Counted from the stretch's first letter, positions 1 through 8,298 are shown. The stretch is 30,655 nucleotides of DNA from CAYMEK01 sp964389305 (GCA_964389305.1 CAYMEK010000056.1:1-30655); one strand, 5' to 3'. Numbers and translations are program-made. The notes: generated by a model not told the origin, from the sequence alone.

Positions 1-195
1 AGCCTGTACAAGTCTCGCCAGAGATGAAAAGCCTCGGAGAACAAGGCATATATCGGGGGGGGTAAAAAGCCTCATCAAGCCGGGAGCTGTCGGAAGGGTC
101 CGAACGGGGTCGCGAGAATTTCGCCCAAATGAAGTTCGCCTATAGACAGAGGTTTAGGTAAGCGTCTGATTCCCTTTCGGCTGCTCCCATTCGAA

Positions 196-1590
196 TCACT
201 GAGCCAGCATGGCGGGCGGATTCTCCAGGAGTTCCCTCACAGTCTTCAAAAAAAGCGCTCCGGGCACTCCATCGATGAGTCGATGATCGACGGTCAGACT
301 CAATCCCATCACCTTGCGCCGCTCAACCCCTTCACCGCCAAAAACAAGCACAGGCTCAGCGGCACAAACTCCCAGGATCGCGCTCTGCGGCTGGATGATG
401 ATCGGATTGAACGAGGTAATCCCATACATACCGAGGTTACTCACTGTGAACGTGCCGCCGCTCAACTCATCGGGTGTAATTCCACCCTCCCGAGCCCTGC
501 TGGACAGTTCGCTGATCGTCATAGAGAGCTCCGAGAGCGAAAGACTCTCTGCGTTGCGTACCACCGGAACTAGAAGCCCGTCTTGCAGGGCGACTGCCAC
601 GCCGATATGAACCTCTCTGTGGAACAGAATCTCCTCACCGTCTTCGGAGAGCCGTACATTCACGTTGGGGTGTAGTTTGAGAGCGATGGCGCAGGCCTTG
701 ACTACGAAAGCCGTGAAGGAGATTTTGCCCTCCCGCTGCGCATTCATGGTCTTGCGCAGAGACTCCAGCTCCGTTACGTCGGCCTTTGCATCAAGGGTAA
801 TCATTGGAATACTCTGGTAGCTGGCGAACATGCGCTCGGCAATGATCTTTCGCCTCCTGGATATGGGTCTTGAAGTCGGGGGTTCACTTTGCCCGGCCAT
901 CCTGGAGGGCTCGTGCCCGCGGGTCTGGGACCTGTGCTTCTCCAGCAAGACATCGGAGCGGAGGATCCGCCCACCAGGACCGCTGCCCTGCACCGAAGCC
1001 AGATCTACGCTTTCGATGGCCGCGACCCGGGCTGCCAGAGAGGTTGCGCTGACGGGAGTTTCTGAAGCGCATGAAGGAACGGCAGCCTCCGGGGAGATGG
1101 TCGCTGACTCGACATCACGGGACAAGATCTCGCCCCGCCGGCCGGTCGCGGAGATGAAGCGTAGATCCAAGCCCGCTTGAGTTGCCAGTCGTCGGGCCTT
1201 CGGAGTGGCCGCGGGCTCAACCCGCATCGATGTCGTTCCTCCCGCCCGGGAGCCGGCGAGCTCCTGTTCCTGTGGGGAATCCTGAGGTCCCTTGGCGACA
1301 CCTTGGGAAGAAATCGAGGGCGGCCCGGTATCTTGCTCTACGATTGCTTCTCCCTTCTCTCCGATGTAACCGATTGTCTCAGTGACGGGCACCACCTCGC
1401 CCTCTCCCTTAAGGATCTTGAGGAGAACCCCGGACTCCTGAGCCTCTACTTCCATGCTCACCTTGTCCGTCTCGATTTCCAGCAAAGGCTCCCCCTTGTC
1501 GACCGGATCCCCCTCCTGTTTAAACCAGCGGAGAATCCTCCCCTCTTCCATGGCCATCCCGGCCTTCGGCATAAATACACGGTACGCCAT
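196..1590 (-). CDS. acoC: Dihydrolipoamide acyltransferase (E2), acetoin/2-oxoacid dehydrogenase type
   Basis: This is the E2 core of a thiamine-dependent dehydrogenase complex; it transfers the acyl group formed by E1 from lipoamide to CoA in the cytoplasm. The N-terminus (1-80) is a lipoyl domain with the lipoylated lysine in ETDKVSME (K43). Two E3-binding-like segments follow, at about 128-160 and 182-214 (second ends GSGPGGRILRSDV). The catalytic domain runs from about 240 and ends with DHRLIDG (H436, D440), the acetyltransferase active site. The ATG is preceded by GGAGT overlapping the stop of the upstream E1 beta gene, so the three genes are translationally packed. No lipoamide dehydrogenase gene follows in the 195 bp left in the window. 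Pyruvate-type specificity cannot be excluded; the acetoin-type call rests mainly on E1 alpha and on context. Confidence 0.9.
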   Translation of the reverse strand: MAYRVFMPKAGMAMEEGRILRWFKQEGDPVDKGEPLLEIETDKVSMEVEAQESGVLLKILKGEGEVVPVTETIGYIGEKGEAIVEQDTGPPSISSQGVAKGPQDSPQEQELAGSRAGGTTSMRVEPAATPKARRLATQAGLDLRFISATGRRGEILSRDVESATISPEAAVPSCASETPVSATSLAARVAAIESVDLASVQGSGPGGRILRSDVLLEKHRSQTRGHEPSRMAGQSEPPTSRPISRRRKIIAERMFASYQSIPMITLDAKADVTELESLRKTMNAQREGKISFTAFVVKACAIALKLHPNVNVRLSEDGEEILFHREVHIGVAVALQDGLLVPVVRNAESLSLSELSMTISELSSRAREGGITPDELSGGTFTVSNLGMYGITSFNPIIIQPQSAILGVCAAEPVLVFGGEGVERRKVMGLSLTVDHRLIDGVPGALFLKTVRELLENPPAMLAQ

Positions 1591-1599
1591 ACCGAACTC

Positions 1600-2577
1600 C
1601 TACTGCACGAGTTCGCGAACCGCACGACTCACGGTCTCGACGGTCGGAACGATATTGCGCTCCAGCTCCGGGCAATACGGCACCGGAACGTCCAGTCCTC
1701 CCAGACGCATGATTGGGGCGTCGAGATGGAAGAAGGCTTCGCTGGCGGCTATGACCGCCACGATTTCTCCGCCAAATCCGCCGGTTTGAACAGCTTCGTG
1801 GACGACCAGTGCTCTGCCGGTTTTTTTCACCGACTCAATAATCGAGCGCTTGTCCAGGGGCAGGAGCGTCCGCGGGTCCACCACCTCGATCTGGAGGCCA
1901 TCCGCAGCCATCCGTTCGGCAACCTCGAGACATACGGGAACCATTCGTCCGTAGGTGACGATAGTTAGATCCCGACCCTCCCGTTTAATGTCGGCCAACC
2001 CTAGATCGATCGTATACTCCTCCTCGGGAACCGGGCCTTTTGCTCTGTATAGGAGCTTCTGCTCCAGAAAGACGACCGGGTTGTCGTCACGGATTGCGGA
2101 CTTCAGAAGACCTTTGCTGTCGTAGGGCGTCGAGGGAATCACAACCTTCAGACCCGGTACGTGGCACAGCCAGGCTTCGACGCTCTGGGAGTGCTGGGCC
2201 GCGGCGCCCGTACCCGAGCCCCCCGGAGCCCTCAGCACCATCGGCACCTTGGCCTGCCCGCCGAGCATGTAGTGCATCTTGGCGGCCTGGTTGACGAGCT
2301 GGTCCATCCCGATAGTGATGAAATCACTAAACATGATCTCCGCGATCGGCCGCATTCCGGAGACAGCCGCGCCGGCGGCGGCTCCAACGATCACGGCTTC
2401 CGATATGGGTGTGTCGCGTACCCGCTCTTCTCCGAACTCCTCGATCATTCCGACAGAAACCCCGAAGGCGCCGCCGTACACGCCGACGTCCTCCCCCATG
2501 AGGAAGACCTTCTCGTCCCGGCGCATCTCTTCGCTCATCGCCTCTTTGATGGCCTGGGCGTATGTGATCTCTCGCAT
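1600..2577 (-). CDS. acoB: E1 beta subunit, acetoin/2-oxoacid dehydrogenase type
   Basis: This 325-residue protein is the beta subunit of the thiamine-diphosphate E1 component; with the alpha subunit it forms the heterotetramer that cleaves the substrate and reductively acylates the E2 lipoyl group. The N-terminal half has the family blocks MGEDVGVYGGAFGVS (about 27-41) and DTPISE, whose Glu60 matches the conserved glutamate that activates the cofactor. The C-terminal half has the transketolase C-terminal block (RTLLPLD, VVHEAVQTGGFGGEI). Length is normal for the family. The gene starts 9 bp after the E1 alpha stop, with AGGAG placed 6 nt before the ATG and overlapping that stop, so it is in the same transcript. 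AcoB and PdhB are close relatives, so the exact substrate is uncertain. Confidence 0.92.
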   Translation of the reverse strand: MREITYAQAIKEAMSEEMRRDEKVFLMGEDVGVYGGAFGVSVGMIEEFGEERVRDTPISEAVIVGAAAGAAVSGMRPIAEIMFSDFITIGMDQLVNQAAKMHYMLGGQAKVPMVLRAPGGSGTGAAAQHSQSVEAWLCHVPGLKVVIPSTPYDSKGLLKSAIRDDNPVVFLEQKLLYRAKGPVPEEEYTIDLGLADIKREGRDLTIVTYGRMVPVCLEVAERMAADGLQIEVVDPRTLLPLDKRSIIESVKKTGRALVVHEAVQTGGFGGEIVAVIAASEAFFHLDAPIMRLGGLDVPVPYCPELERNIVPTVETVSRAVRELVQ

Positions 2578-2586
2578 AATGTGCTC

Positions 2587-3549
2587 CTATGCGTATACAT
2601 CGTCGAGGATCGTATCGATCTTAGGGTAGGGGGCGCTTTCGGCGTACTTGACGGCTTCGTCGAGGTCTATCCTGGCCTGCTGCTCGAACTCGTCGAGCTC
2701 GGCATCGGTGAACACCTTGTTCTCAAGCAGATAACGTCGCATGCGTCTGATAGGACACTTCTGTTTCCACTCCTCGATCTCCTCTTTGCTTCGATAGCGG
2801 TTCGCATCGCTCTTGGAATGACCCAGGATCCGGTATGTCTCGCATACCAACAGATACGGCCCTTCTCTAAGGACATAGTCTCTTACATCGGATACCGCCT
2901 CGAGAACCGCTATCACATCATTTCCATCGACGGTCCGGCTCGGCATCCCGTAACTCGTCGCCCGAACCGCAATGTTGTCGACATTCATAGCCCTTTTCCA
3001 GCTCATGGACATCCCGTACTGGTTATTTTCGCAGACAAACAGCACCGGCAGTTTCCAGATCGAGGCCAGATTCAGAGACTCGTGAAACACCCCCTGGTTC
3101 GTTGCCCCGTCCCCGAAGAAACAGACAACGATCCGCTTCAGTCTTTCCATCCTGGTCGTGATTCCTGCGCCCACAGCGATCGGAATTCCGCCACCCACCA
3201 CGCCGTTGGCACCAAGGTTGCCGCGAGAGAGGTCCGCGATATGCATGGAGCCGCCTTTACCCTTGCAGTATCCGGCCTCCTTTCCCAAGAACTCAGCCAT
3301 CATGCGCTTCAGGTCGATTCCTTTCCCAATGCAGTGGCCATGGCCGCGGTGCGTGCTCGTTATCAAGTCCTCAGCCTCGAGGGCCGCACAGGCGCCGACG
3401 CCCGTGGCTTCCTCGCCCACGTAAAGATGGGTGGTACCGTGTACCATTCCCATGGAGAAGAAGTAGGCAACCTTATCTTCAAAGCTCCGTACATGAAGCA
3501 TCTTGATGTATATATCCTTGAGCTTCTCTCTTGTCAGTTTCACGCTCAT
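2587..3549 (-). CDS. acoA: E1 alpha subunit, acetoin dehydrogenase-like
   Basis: This is the thiamine-diphosphate-binding alpha subunit of an E1 dehydrogenase, 320 residues. The cofactor/Mg motif is clear: GDG at 146-148 followed by the NN pair at 175-176. The blocks STHRGHGH (65-72), MMAEFLGKEAGYCKGKGGSMHIAD (83-106) and LGANGVVGGGIPIAVGAG resemble acetoin-dehydrogenase E1 alpha more than Gram-positive pyruvate E1 alpha, as far as I can judge by eye. It is the first gene of the E1/E2 operon. Its ATG lies about 41 bp downstream (minus strand) of a double palindromic operator that is shared with the transporter operon. Two AGGAG motifs lie before the start; the outer one has the usual spacing. 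Known family members cleave acetoin or oxidise pyruvate; the natural substrate here is open. Confidence 0.9.
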   Translation of the reverse strand: MSVKLTREKLKDIYIKMLHVRSFEDKVAYFFSMGMVHGTTHLYVGEEATGVGACAALEAEDLITSTHRGHGHCIGKGIDLKRMMAEFLGKEAGYCKGKGGSMHIADLSRGNLGANGVVGGGIPIAVGAGITTRMERLKRIVVCFFGDGATNQGVFHESLNLASIWKLPVLFVCENNQYGMSMSWKRAMNVDNIAVRATSYGMPSRTVDGNDVIAVLEAVSDVRDYVLREGPYLLVCETYRILGHSKSDANRYRSKEEIEEWKQKCPIRRMRRYLLENKVFTDAELDEFEQQARIDLDEAVKYAESAPYPKIDTILDDVYA

Positions 3550-3590
3550 CTCCTCGAACTCCTAACCCATAGGCACGCGTCTCAAGAGAA

Positions 3591-3656
3591 TTCACATATG
3601 TGATGTTAATGAACATATGTTAATCTGATAGTAGCAACTTGTCGCGCTATTGGCAA
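3591..3656 (-). promoter_or_regulatory. Promoter with double operator before E1/E2 operon
   Basis: Read on the minus strand there is a -35 TTGCCA (3651-3656), a 17-nt spacer and a -10 TACTAT (3628-3633). Overlapping the expected start point are two palindromic boxes: TTCACATATGTGA (3591-3603) and TGAACATATGTTAA (3610-3623), whose CATATG cores are 19 bp apart. An A/T tract lies just upstream of the -35. The same arrangement recurs at 13576-13641 before the transporter operon. Placement downstream of the -10 suggests repression, probably by the SorC regulator at 3729-4691 (inference). Confidence 0.8.
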
Positions 3657-3728
3657 GGGATTCTTCGAAAAAAAGCGTGCTGGTGCGAATCCTGCGGGGA
3701 TGCCGGACGAGGAAGATGCTACGGAATC

Positions 3729-4691
3729 TCAGCTTCCCGCCCGTGAAAGGATCCAACGGGCTGCGTTCTCGTCGGTGACGAGACGATTCACGTACCCGCC
3801 TCGCAGCGCGGCTAGGATCGCCTCGGCCTTGCCCACACCCCCGGCGATGCCTATGACGGCCGGGATGCGTTTGAGCTTGTTCAGAGTGATTCCGACGGTT
3901 CGCCTGTTGATGTCGATTTCCAGAACCTGTCCCGCACGATCGAAATGCTGCCCGCAGATGTCCCCGACGGCACCTTGGGAGCGAGCCGAAGCAGCTTCCT
4001 GCTTGGTGATATAGCCTTCCTGCAGGATGCTGTACAGCGACGCAGTGGTTGATCCGATCCCCACAAGAGCGATGTCGGCCCGTTGCGCCCGGGCCAATGT
4101 CTCCTTGATGTTTCGATCCGCGAGCAAGGCCCGAAGGACCTCCGGTGATTCTACGACAAGCGGTGCGTGCAGATGTCGGTATGTACCGGCAAGGCGCTGG
4201 GCCAGCCGTTGCGCCAAGGCCGGCCCGTCAGTGCCAACGCCTTGACCGAAACCGGTGGCCCCGATCATCTGTACCACTTCGACATCCGGCATGCGCCGGG
4301 GGTGCACCGCTGCGACAACCTGCTGCAGGGCACTGCCCCAGGATATCCCAATCACCGAGTCCCGCTTGAGCAGCGCTGCCAATTCTTCGGCTCCCAGGGT
4401 CCCCAGACCTTGCAGAACATCTTCGTAGGACTTGTCCTTGGCTACCAGTACCCGTGCGTTCTTGAGGGCAAAACGTTCCCTGAGCGGTTCTTCCAGTTCC
4501 GATAGAGTGGCCCAAGGGTGATGGATAATGATCTCCACGATCCCGAGATGTCTCGCCTCGCTCAGGAAGCGGGACACTGCCGAGCGGGAGCAGTTGAATC
4601 GTTCGGCGATCTCCTGTTGGTTCACCCCCCGGGCATAGTAAAGCGACGCCACTTCGGAGAGGAAGCTGTTTCTGTCTTCTTTCCTGTTCAT
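3729..4691 (-). CDS. SorC/DeoR-family transcriptional regulator (module 1)
   Basis: A 320-residue cytoplasmic regulator of the SorC family. An N-terminal helix-turn-helix is visible in GVNQQEIAERFNCSRSAVSRFLSEARHLGIV (about 22-52). The rest is the sugar-binding domain, with the family's effector-site blocks such as GISWG, VVQMIGATG, ALVGIGS and GAVGDICGQHFD (about 240-251). Members sense phosphorylated sugars or polyols and usually bind paired palindromes as tetramers. The gene lies between the dehydrogenase genes and the E1/E2 operon and has its own promoter. It is the natural candidate to bind the double operators at 3591-3623 and 13576-13608, though this is inference. No Shine-Dalgarno is evident and the predicted 5' leader is only about 9 nt. 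Confidence 0.9.
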   Translation of the reverse strand: MNRKEDRNSFLSEVASLYYARGVNQQEIAERFNCSRSAVSRFLSEARHLGIVEIIIHHPWATLSELEEPLRERFALKNARVLVAKDKSYEDVLQGLGTLGAEELAALLKRDSVIGISWGSALQQVVAAVHPRRMPDVEVVQMIGATGFGQGVGTDGPALAQRLAQRLAGTYRHLHAPLVVESPEVLRALLADRNIKETLARAQRADIALVGIGSTTASLYSILQEGYITKQEAASARSQGAVGDICGQHFDRAGQVLEIDINRRTVGITLNKLKRIPAVIGIAGGVGKAEAILAALRGGYVNRLVTDENAARWILSRAGS

Positions 4692-4706
4692 TGGGTGGGT
4701 ACAACA

Positions 4707-4735
4707 AATGTAGTCGCAGCCTCGGCTAATGTCAA
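4707..4735 (-). promoter_or_regulatory. Sigma70-type promoter of the SorC regulator
   Basis: On the minus strand: TTGACA (4730-4735), 17-nt spacer, TACATT (4707-4712), about 15 bp before the regulator ATG. No copy of the CATATG-type operator is seen here, so the regulator may be expressed independently of its own targets. Confidence 0.7.
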
Positions 4736-4782
4736 CTCAACCGCCGTTCCGCCGCCGGCGTTGTTCTTATCGATACAAGAAA

Positions 4783-4794
4783 AACCGGCCGGTT
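4783..4794 (-). terminator. Possible weak terminator after the module 1 SDR
   Basis: The 12-bp palindrome AACCGGCCGGTT is followed on the minus strand by a short T run, just past the SDR stop codon at 4819. Because a palindrome without a spacer leaves only about 4 bp of usable stem, this is a weak candidate. Confidence 0.3.
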
Positions 4795-4818
4795 ACGGTT
4801 CGATGGGGTCCAGGCGGC

Positions 4819-5595
4819 CTAGCTTCCGAAGGTTCGCCCACCGTCTACGAGTAGAATTTCCCCTGAGATGAAGCCTGATAGATCGCTGGCGAGAAAAGCG
4901 ACTACATTGGCGACATCTTGCGCTGTCCCCATTCTGCCTACCGGTATGGCCCGTGCCGCCTGGCGAAGATGTTCCGGCGAGTAGACCTTGGTTAGAAGCT
5001 CACTCTCGATTGAGCGAGGCGCCACACCGTTCACCCGAATTCCCTTCGGCGCAAGCTCCCGGGAAAGGGCGCGAACGAGGCTGTTCAGCCCGCCTTTGGA
5101 AGCGGCGTAGGCGGCCGCACCGCCTGAGCCGGTGATGGCGGAGCCTGAAGACACCATGATGATCACCGCTTGCCCCCTGGCCGACAGATAGGGAAGGGCG
5201 GCTTTGGAGCAGATGAAGGCGCCGGTGAGGTTTACATCGAGGAACCGTTTCCAGAGGTCCAGAGTCAGCTCCTCGAAGGAGACAAATGCTGCAATCCCGG
5301 CGTTGTTGACCAGAATGTCGATTGCCCGGAAATGAGTATTGATATCCTCCATGCACCTGCGGATATCAGCCTCGCAGGTAACGTCTCCTCGGCTGAAGTA
5401 TGCCTCTCCTCCCTGGTCCACGATGCGGCGGACCGTCTCGTTGCCCTTCTCTTCGCTGATGTCGATCACGCCGACCCGTGCGCCCAGCCTTCCCATCAAC
5501 TCGCAGATCACGCGGCCGATTCCTGCCGCTCCACCGGTTACTACCACCACCTTTTGGGAGATCCCGGGCATTTCACCTCTGGCAGAGTTCTCCAT
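4819..5595 (-). CDS. Short-chain dehydrogenase/reductase (module 1)
   Basis: A classical SDR of 258 residues, an NAD(P)-dependent oxidoreductase likely acting on a polyol, ketose or related alcohol. It shows the cofactor motif TGGAAGIG (20-27), the NNAG block (97-100), and the catalytic residues Ser149/150, Tyr163 and Lys167 (YAASK). The C-terminal ISGEILLVDGG is the usual family ending. It ends the long transporter operon, 19 bp after the cupin gene. A second start at residue 9 (MPGISQK) also has an AGAGG just before it; the longer start has GAGGT at good spacing. Its paralogue is at 17370-18131, and both share the segment NNAGIAAF. Substrate cannot be assigned from sequence. Confidence 0.9.
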   Translation of the reverse strand: MENSARGEMPGISQKVVVVTGGAAGIGRVICELMGRLGARVGVIDISEEKGNETVRRIVDQGGEAYFSRGDVTCEADIRRCMEDINTHFRAIDILVNNAGIAAFVSFEELTLDLWKRFLDVNLTGAFICSKAALPYLSARGQAVIIMVSSGSAITGSGGAAAYAASKGGLNSLVRALSRELAPKGIRVNGVAPRSIESELLTKVYSPEHLRQAARAIPVGRMGTAQDVANVVAFLASDLSGFISGEILLVDGGRTFGS

Positions 5596-5614
5596 AGGTC
5601 ATCTACCTCAACGA

Positions 5615-6001
5615 TCAGCTTTCGTGGGGATAATCGAGATCCACCTGTTGTTTACTCCTGCTTACCCCGTTCGGTACGATGCAAATGAACCCGAGGGGTT
5701 CGTCTCCTACCTGGCCGAACTGATGAACCTCATTTGGCTGGATCAGGACGGCATCGCCCGGGCGCAGAGTATATTCACGGCTATCGACGAGGAGCTTCCC
5801 CCTGCCTCGGACGATGAAGACTTCATGTTCATAGGGGTGTTGATCGAGAGTGGTCAGAGTCCCCGAATCGAGTTCGAAGTAGCGCATCTCGAAGTTGGGA
5901 GCGCCGAACTCCTGCAGCAGCAGATACCTGATCGCTATCTGGTCGCGGTATCTTCTGTTGATGCCTTTTTCGGGAATGCTGTCGATGTTGATCTTGTACA
6001 T
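5615..6001 (-). CDS. Small single-domain cupin (module 1)
   Basis: A 128-residue cupin. I place the start at the ATG at 5999-6001: AGGAGG lies 9 nt upstream, and the resulting N-terminus (MYKINI) lines up with that of the paralogue at 16612-16986 (MYSVDI). A longer frame upstream has no support. The first cupin motif is recognisable as TLDQHPYEHEVFIVRGRG, but the first histidine of the usual H-x-H pair is Asp53; His55, Glu60 and His93 remain. The second motif is PGDAVLIQPNEVHQF. Such proteins can be metal enzymes, isomerases or binding proteins. Lying between two dehydrogenase genes, it probably acts on the same sugar-like intermediate, but I cannot name a reaction. Confidence 0.82.
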   Translation of the reverse strand: MYKINIDSIPEKGINRRYRDQIAIRYLLLQEFGAPNFEMRYFELDSGTLTTLDQHPYEHEVFIVRGRGKLLVDSREYTLRPGDAVLIQPNEVHQFGQVGDEPLGFICIVPNGVSRSKQQVDLDYPHES

Positions 6002-6088
6002 GCGCATCTGCCTCCTTCGGTTACCAATGCCGTAAAGCCGCCAGAGTCTGCCGATTACACGGCTCGTACGCTCCACGGATCCGACCGT

Positions 6089-7123
6089 TCAATTAAAGGT
6101 GATCACGATCTTCAGTGATTCCTGAGCCTGTCGGGCCATGTCGATAGCTTGGCCGATCTGATCCAGGGGCCACCGGTGGGTGATCAGCTCCTTCACCTGG
6201 AGTGCCCCGGTCTCGATCATCGAAAGTGCTGTCCGCGTGTCGATATGGCTGGACGAATAGGTGGCCACCAGCAGCACCTCTTCGAAGAAAAACCGATGAA
6301 GATCTACGGGCACCATTTGGCCTGGTTGATAAGGCGCGAACAAGTACACGGTGGACCCCTTGCCTGCGATATCCAGCCCCTGCTTCAGCGCTTCCAGGGA
6401 ATCGGTAGCCAGGACGACGATGTCGGCACCCCTTCCCTCATTGCGCGCCTCGATGCCGGCTCGTACATTTTCCCTCGTATAATCGATCGCGAAATCCGCC
6501 CCTAGCTCGAGTGCCCTATTCAACCGGTAGGCGACTCTGTCGATGATGAACACCTTTCCGGCTCCGAATAGACGGGCCAGCAGTATATGGGCGATTCCGG
6601 CGAACCCGGCTCCCAGCACGGCCACGGTATCCCCCGGGTGCATATCCAACCTTTTCATACCCTTTATGCCGCAGGCCAGAGGCTCGATCAGGGTGGCTTC
6701 CTCATCGCTCACGTTCTCTGGCAGCTTCAGTGTGTCCCGCTGGAGGTTCAGGGCCGGCACCCGGATGTACTCCGCGAATCCCCCGGGATGGATCCCGGTC
6801 TTCTTGTAGGTGTCGCACATGGTATAGTGGCCCCGGATGCAATGGTGGCAGACGAAGCAAGGAACGTGGTGATGGACGAATACCCGGTCACCCACCTCGA
6901 AACCGATCGTCCCTCTTCCCTTCTCCACCACCTCACCGGCAGGTTCGTGCCCAAAGAAGGTAGGCGCGCGCGGCTGCATGTACCAATCCGCTAGGTCGCT
7001 GCCGCAGACTCCCGCCTTCCTTACTCTGACCAGGATTTCGCCATCGCCGATCTGCGGAACCGGCACCTCCTCGATTCGTATATCGGTGCTGCTGTAGTAC
7101 CTGGCCGCCCTCATCCTCGCCAT
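6089..7123 (-). CDS. Zinc-dependent alcohol/polyol dehydrogenase, MDR family (module 1)
   Basis: A 344-residue medium-chain dehydrogenase that would oxidise a secondary alcohol with NAD(P). Catalytic zinc ligands are visible at Cys40 (GVCGSD) and His59-Glu60 (FFGHEP). The structural zinc cysteines are Cys89, 92, 95 and 103 (PCFVCHHCIRGHYTMC). The Rossmann motif VLGAGFAGI follows at about 169-177. Family members include sorbitol, butanediol and threonine dehydrogenases; the resemblance here is to the polyol/butanediol type, without firm specificity. It follows the ABC ATPase gene after 92 bp and precedes the cupin, so it belongs to the import operon. The paralogue at 15520-16554 has all seven zinc ligands at identical residue numbers. 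Confidence 0.92.
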   Translation of the reverse strand: MARMRAARYYSSTDIRIEEVPVPQIGDGEILVRVRKAGVCGSDLADWYMQPRAPTFFGHEPAGEVVEKGRGTIGFEVGDRVFVHHHVPCFVCHHCIRGHYTMCDTYKKTGIHPGGFAEYIRVPALNLQRDTLKLPENVSDEEATLIEPLACGIKGMKRLDMHPGDTVAVLGAGFAGIAHILLARLFGAGKVFIIDRVAYRLNRALELGADFAIDYTRENVRAGIEARNEGRGADIVVLATDSLEALKQGLDIAGKGSTVYLFAPYQPGQMVPVDLHRFFFEEVLLVATYSSSHIDTRTALSMIETGALQVKELITHRWPLDQIGQAIDMARQAQESLKIVITFN

Positions 7124-7215
7124 TCTGTCACCCCTACATCCGCGTCAGGCGCCAAGGGACACGGCAAGGAGCCTGCTGGGCTTTGGGCGCGGGCGCCACG
7201 GTCCGAGAGGCTCCT

Positions 7216-8298
7216 CTAAGCGACAATCTGATCCGTTTCTCTATCGTAGATGCGGATTCTGTCCGGAGGTATCTCCACCCACAAATCATCCCCTGGCTGA
7301 ATGCCCAGGAATTTGCCCACCGCCTTGAGCTCATTCCTGCCTTCCCTCGATTTCAGGTACAGCACGCGCACTCCCTCCCCCTTTTCCTCTATATCCTGGC
7401 AGTGAAACAGCAGACGGCCTGCTCCTTGATCCTTGCTGATCCCGAGCACCTCCGGCCTCAAACCCAACTTGAACTTCTGCTTCTGTTCGATGTATTGCCT
7501 GTATTCCGGAGGGATGGGCAGATCGAAATCCTGGAAGCTCATCCTTCCATCTTTCTTCTCCCCGTCTAGGACGTTCATGCCCGGCGATCCCATGAAGTAA
7601 CCCACAAAGGTATGGGCGGGTCGATCGTAGATGTGCTCTTTGGTGTCGAACTGAAGCACCTCGCCGTCCTTCATCACCGCAATTCTATCCGATAAGGTGA
7701 GAGCTTCGGACTGGTCATGGGTGACGTAGACGAAAATCTTCTTTTGTTCTTCCTGGATCCGTCTGATCTTGGTTCTCAACTCCACCCGCTTTTCGGATTC
7801 GATGCTGGTCAGTGGCTCATCCAGCAGGATGATGCGGGCATTCTTGATCAGAGAGCGGCCCAGAGCCACTGTCTGCCGGTCCGCCGGGCCGAGTTTATGC
7901 GCCGGCGCGTCGAGCACCCCGTTCAGCTCCAGCAGCTCCGCGATGTCCCGAACCTTCCTATCTCTTTGCTTGGCACTCATGCTCTCCCGGCGTATCGGGA
8001 AGATGAGGTTATCATAGACCGTCATGGGATAGACCACCGGTGACTGGAAAACCATGGCAATGTCCCGACGCTCGATAGGCACGTCCCGCATGTCCCGCCC
8101 GTTGAAATACACCTCGCCCTCGTAGTCTACCAGAACACCTGCAAGTATTTTGAGAAGCGTGGTTTTGCCGCAACCCGAAGGTCCGAGCAGCGAGTATCTA
8201 CCCTCCTTCTCCATCGATATATTCACGTTCTTCAAGGCATATACTTTCTTGTCGTAGGAATAGCTGAGATTCTGCATCTCTACGCTTGCCATTTTCAT
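7216..8298 (-). CDS. ABC importer ATPase, GlpT-like
   Basis: A 360-residue sugar-importer-type ATPase with a C-terminal TOBE-like region. Walker A is GPSGCGKT (39-46), Q-loop Gln85, Walker B IILLDE (156-161) and the switch His is 194 (VTHDQ). The signature motif is degenerate: LGPADRQ (136-142) replaces LSGGQ. This fits the second ATPase of glycerol-type importers, which works as a heterodimer with its neighbour. It overlaps the upstream ATPase gene by 4 nt (ATGA). The third codon (ATG, 8292) may be the true start, because the GGGGGGA ribosome site is too close to the first ATG. It couples ATP hydrolysis to transport through the two permeases encoded upstream. Confidence 0.9.
   Translation of the reverse strand: MKMASVEMQNLSYSYDKKVYALKNVNISMEKEGRYSLLGPSGCGKTTLLKILAGVLVDYEGEVYFNGRDMRDVPIERRDIAMVFQSPVVYPMTVYDNLIFPIRRESMSAKQRDRKVRDIAELLELNGVLDAPAHKLGPADRQTVALGRSLIKNARIILLDEPLTSIESEKRVELRTKIRRIQEEQKKIFVYVTHDQSEALTLSDRIAVMKDGEVLQFDTKEHIYDRPAHTFVGYFMGSPGMNVLDGEKKDGRMSFQDFDLPIPPEYRQYIEQKQKFKLGLRPEVLGISKDQGAGRLLFHCQDIEEKGEGVRVLYLKSREGRNELKAVGKFLGIQPGDDLWVEIPPDRIRIYDRETDQIVA

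Noticed and set aside
1..195. Run of eight G (55-62) and repeated AAAGCCTC at the left edge
   Set aside because: No gene, hairpin terminator or longer repeat could be supported; too short to call anything. No E3 gene begins here.
1177..1968. 263-codon plus-strand frame across the E2/E1 beta junction
   Set aside because: Antisense to two well-supported genes, no family features.
2161..3603. 480-codon open frame on the plus strand, antisense to the E1 genes
   Set aside because: The opposite strand carries unmistakable E1 alpha and beta. The antisense product has no recognisable motif and no ribosome site; it is a by-product of GC-rich codon bias.
3660..3728. T tract on the minus strand after the SorC gene as a terminator
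   Set aside because: No stem precedes it, and the same A/T tract is found upstream of the -35 in the copy at 13651-13660, so it is better seen as part of the promoter cassette.
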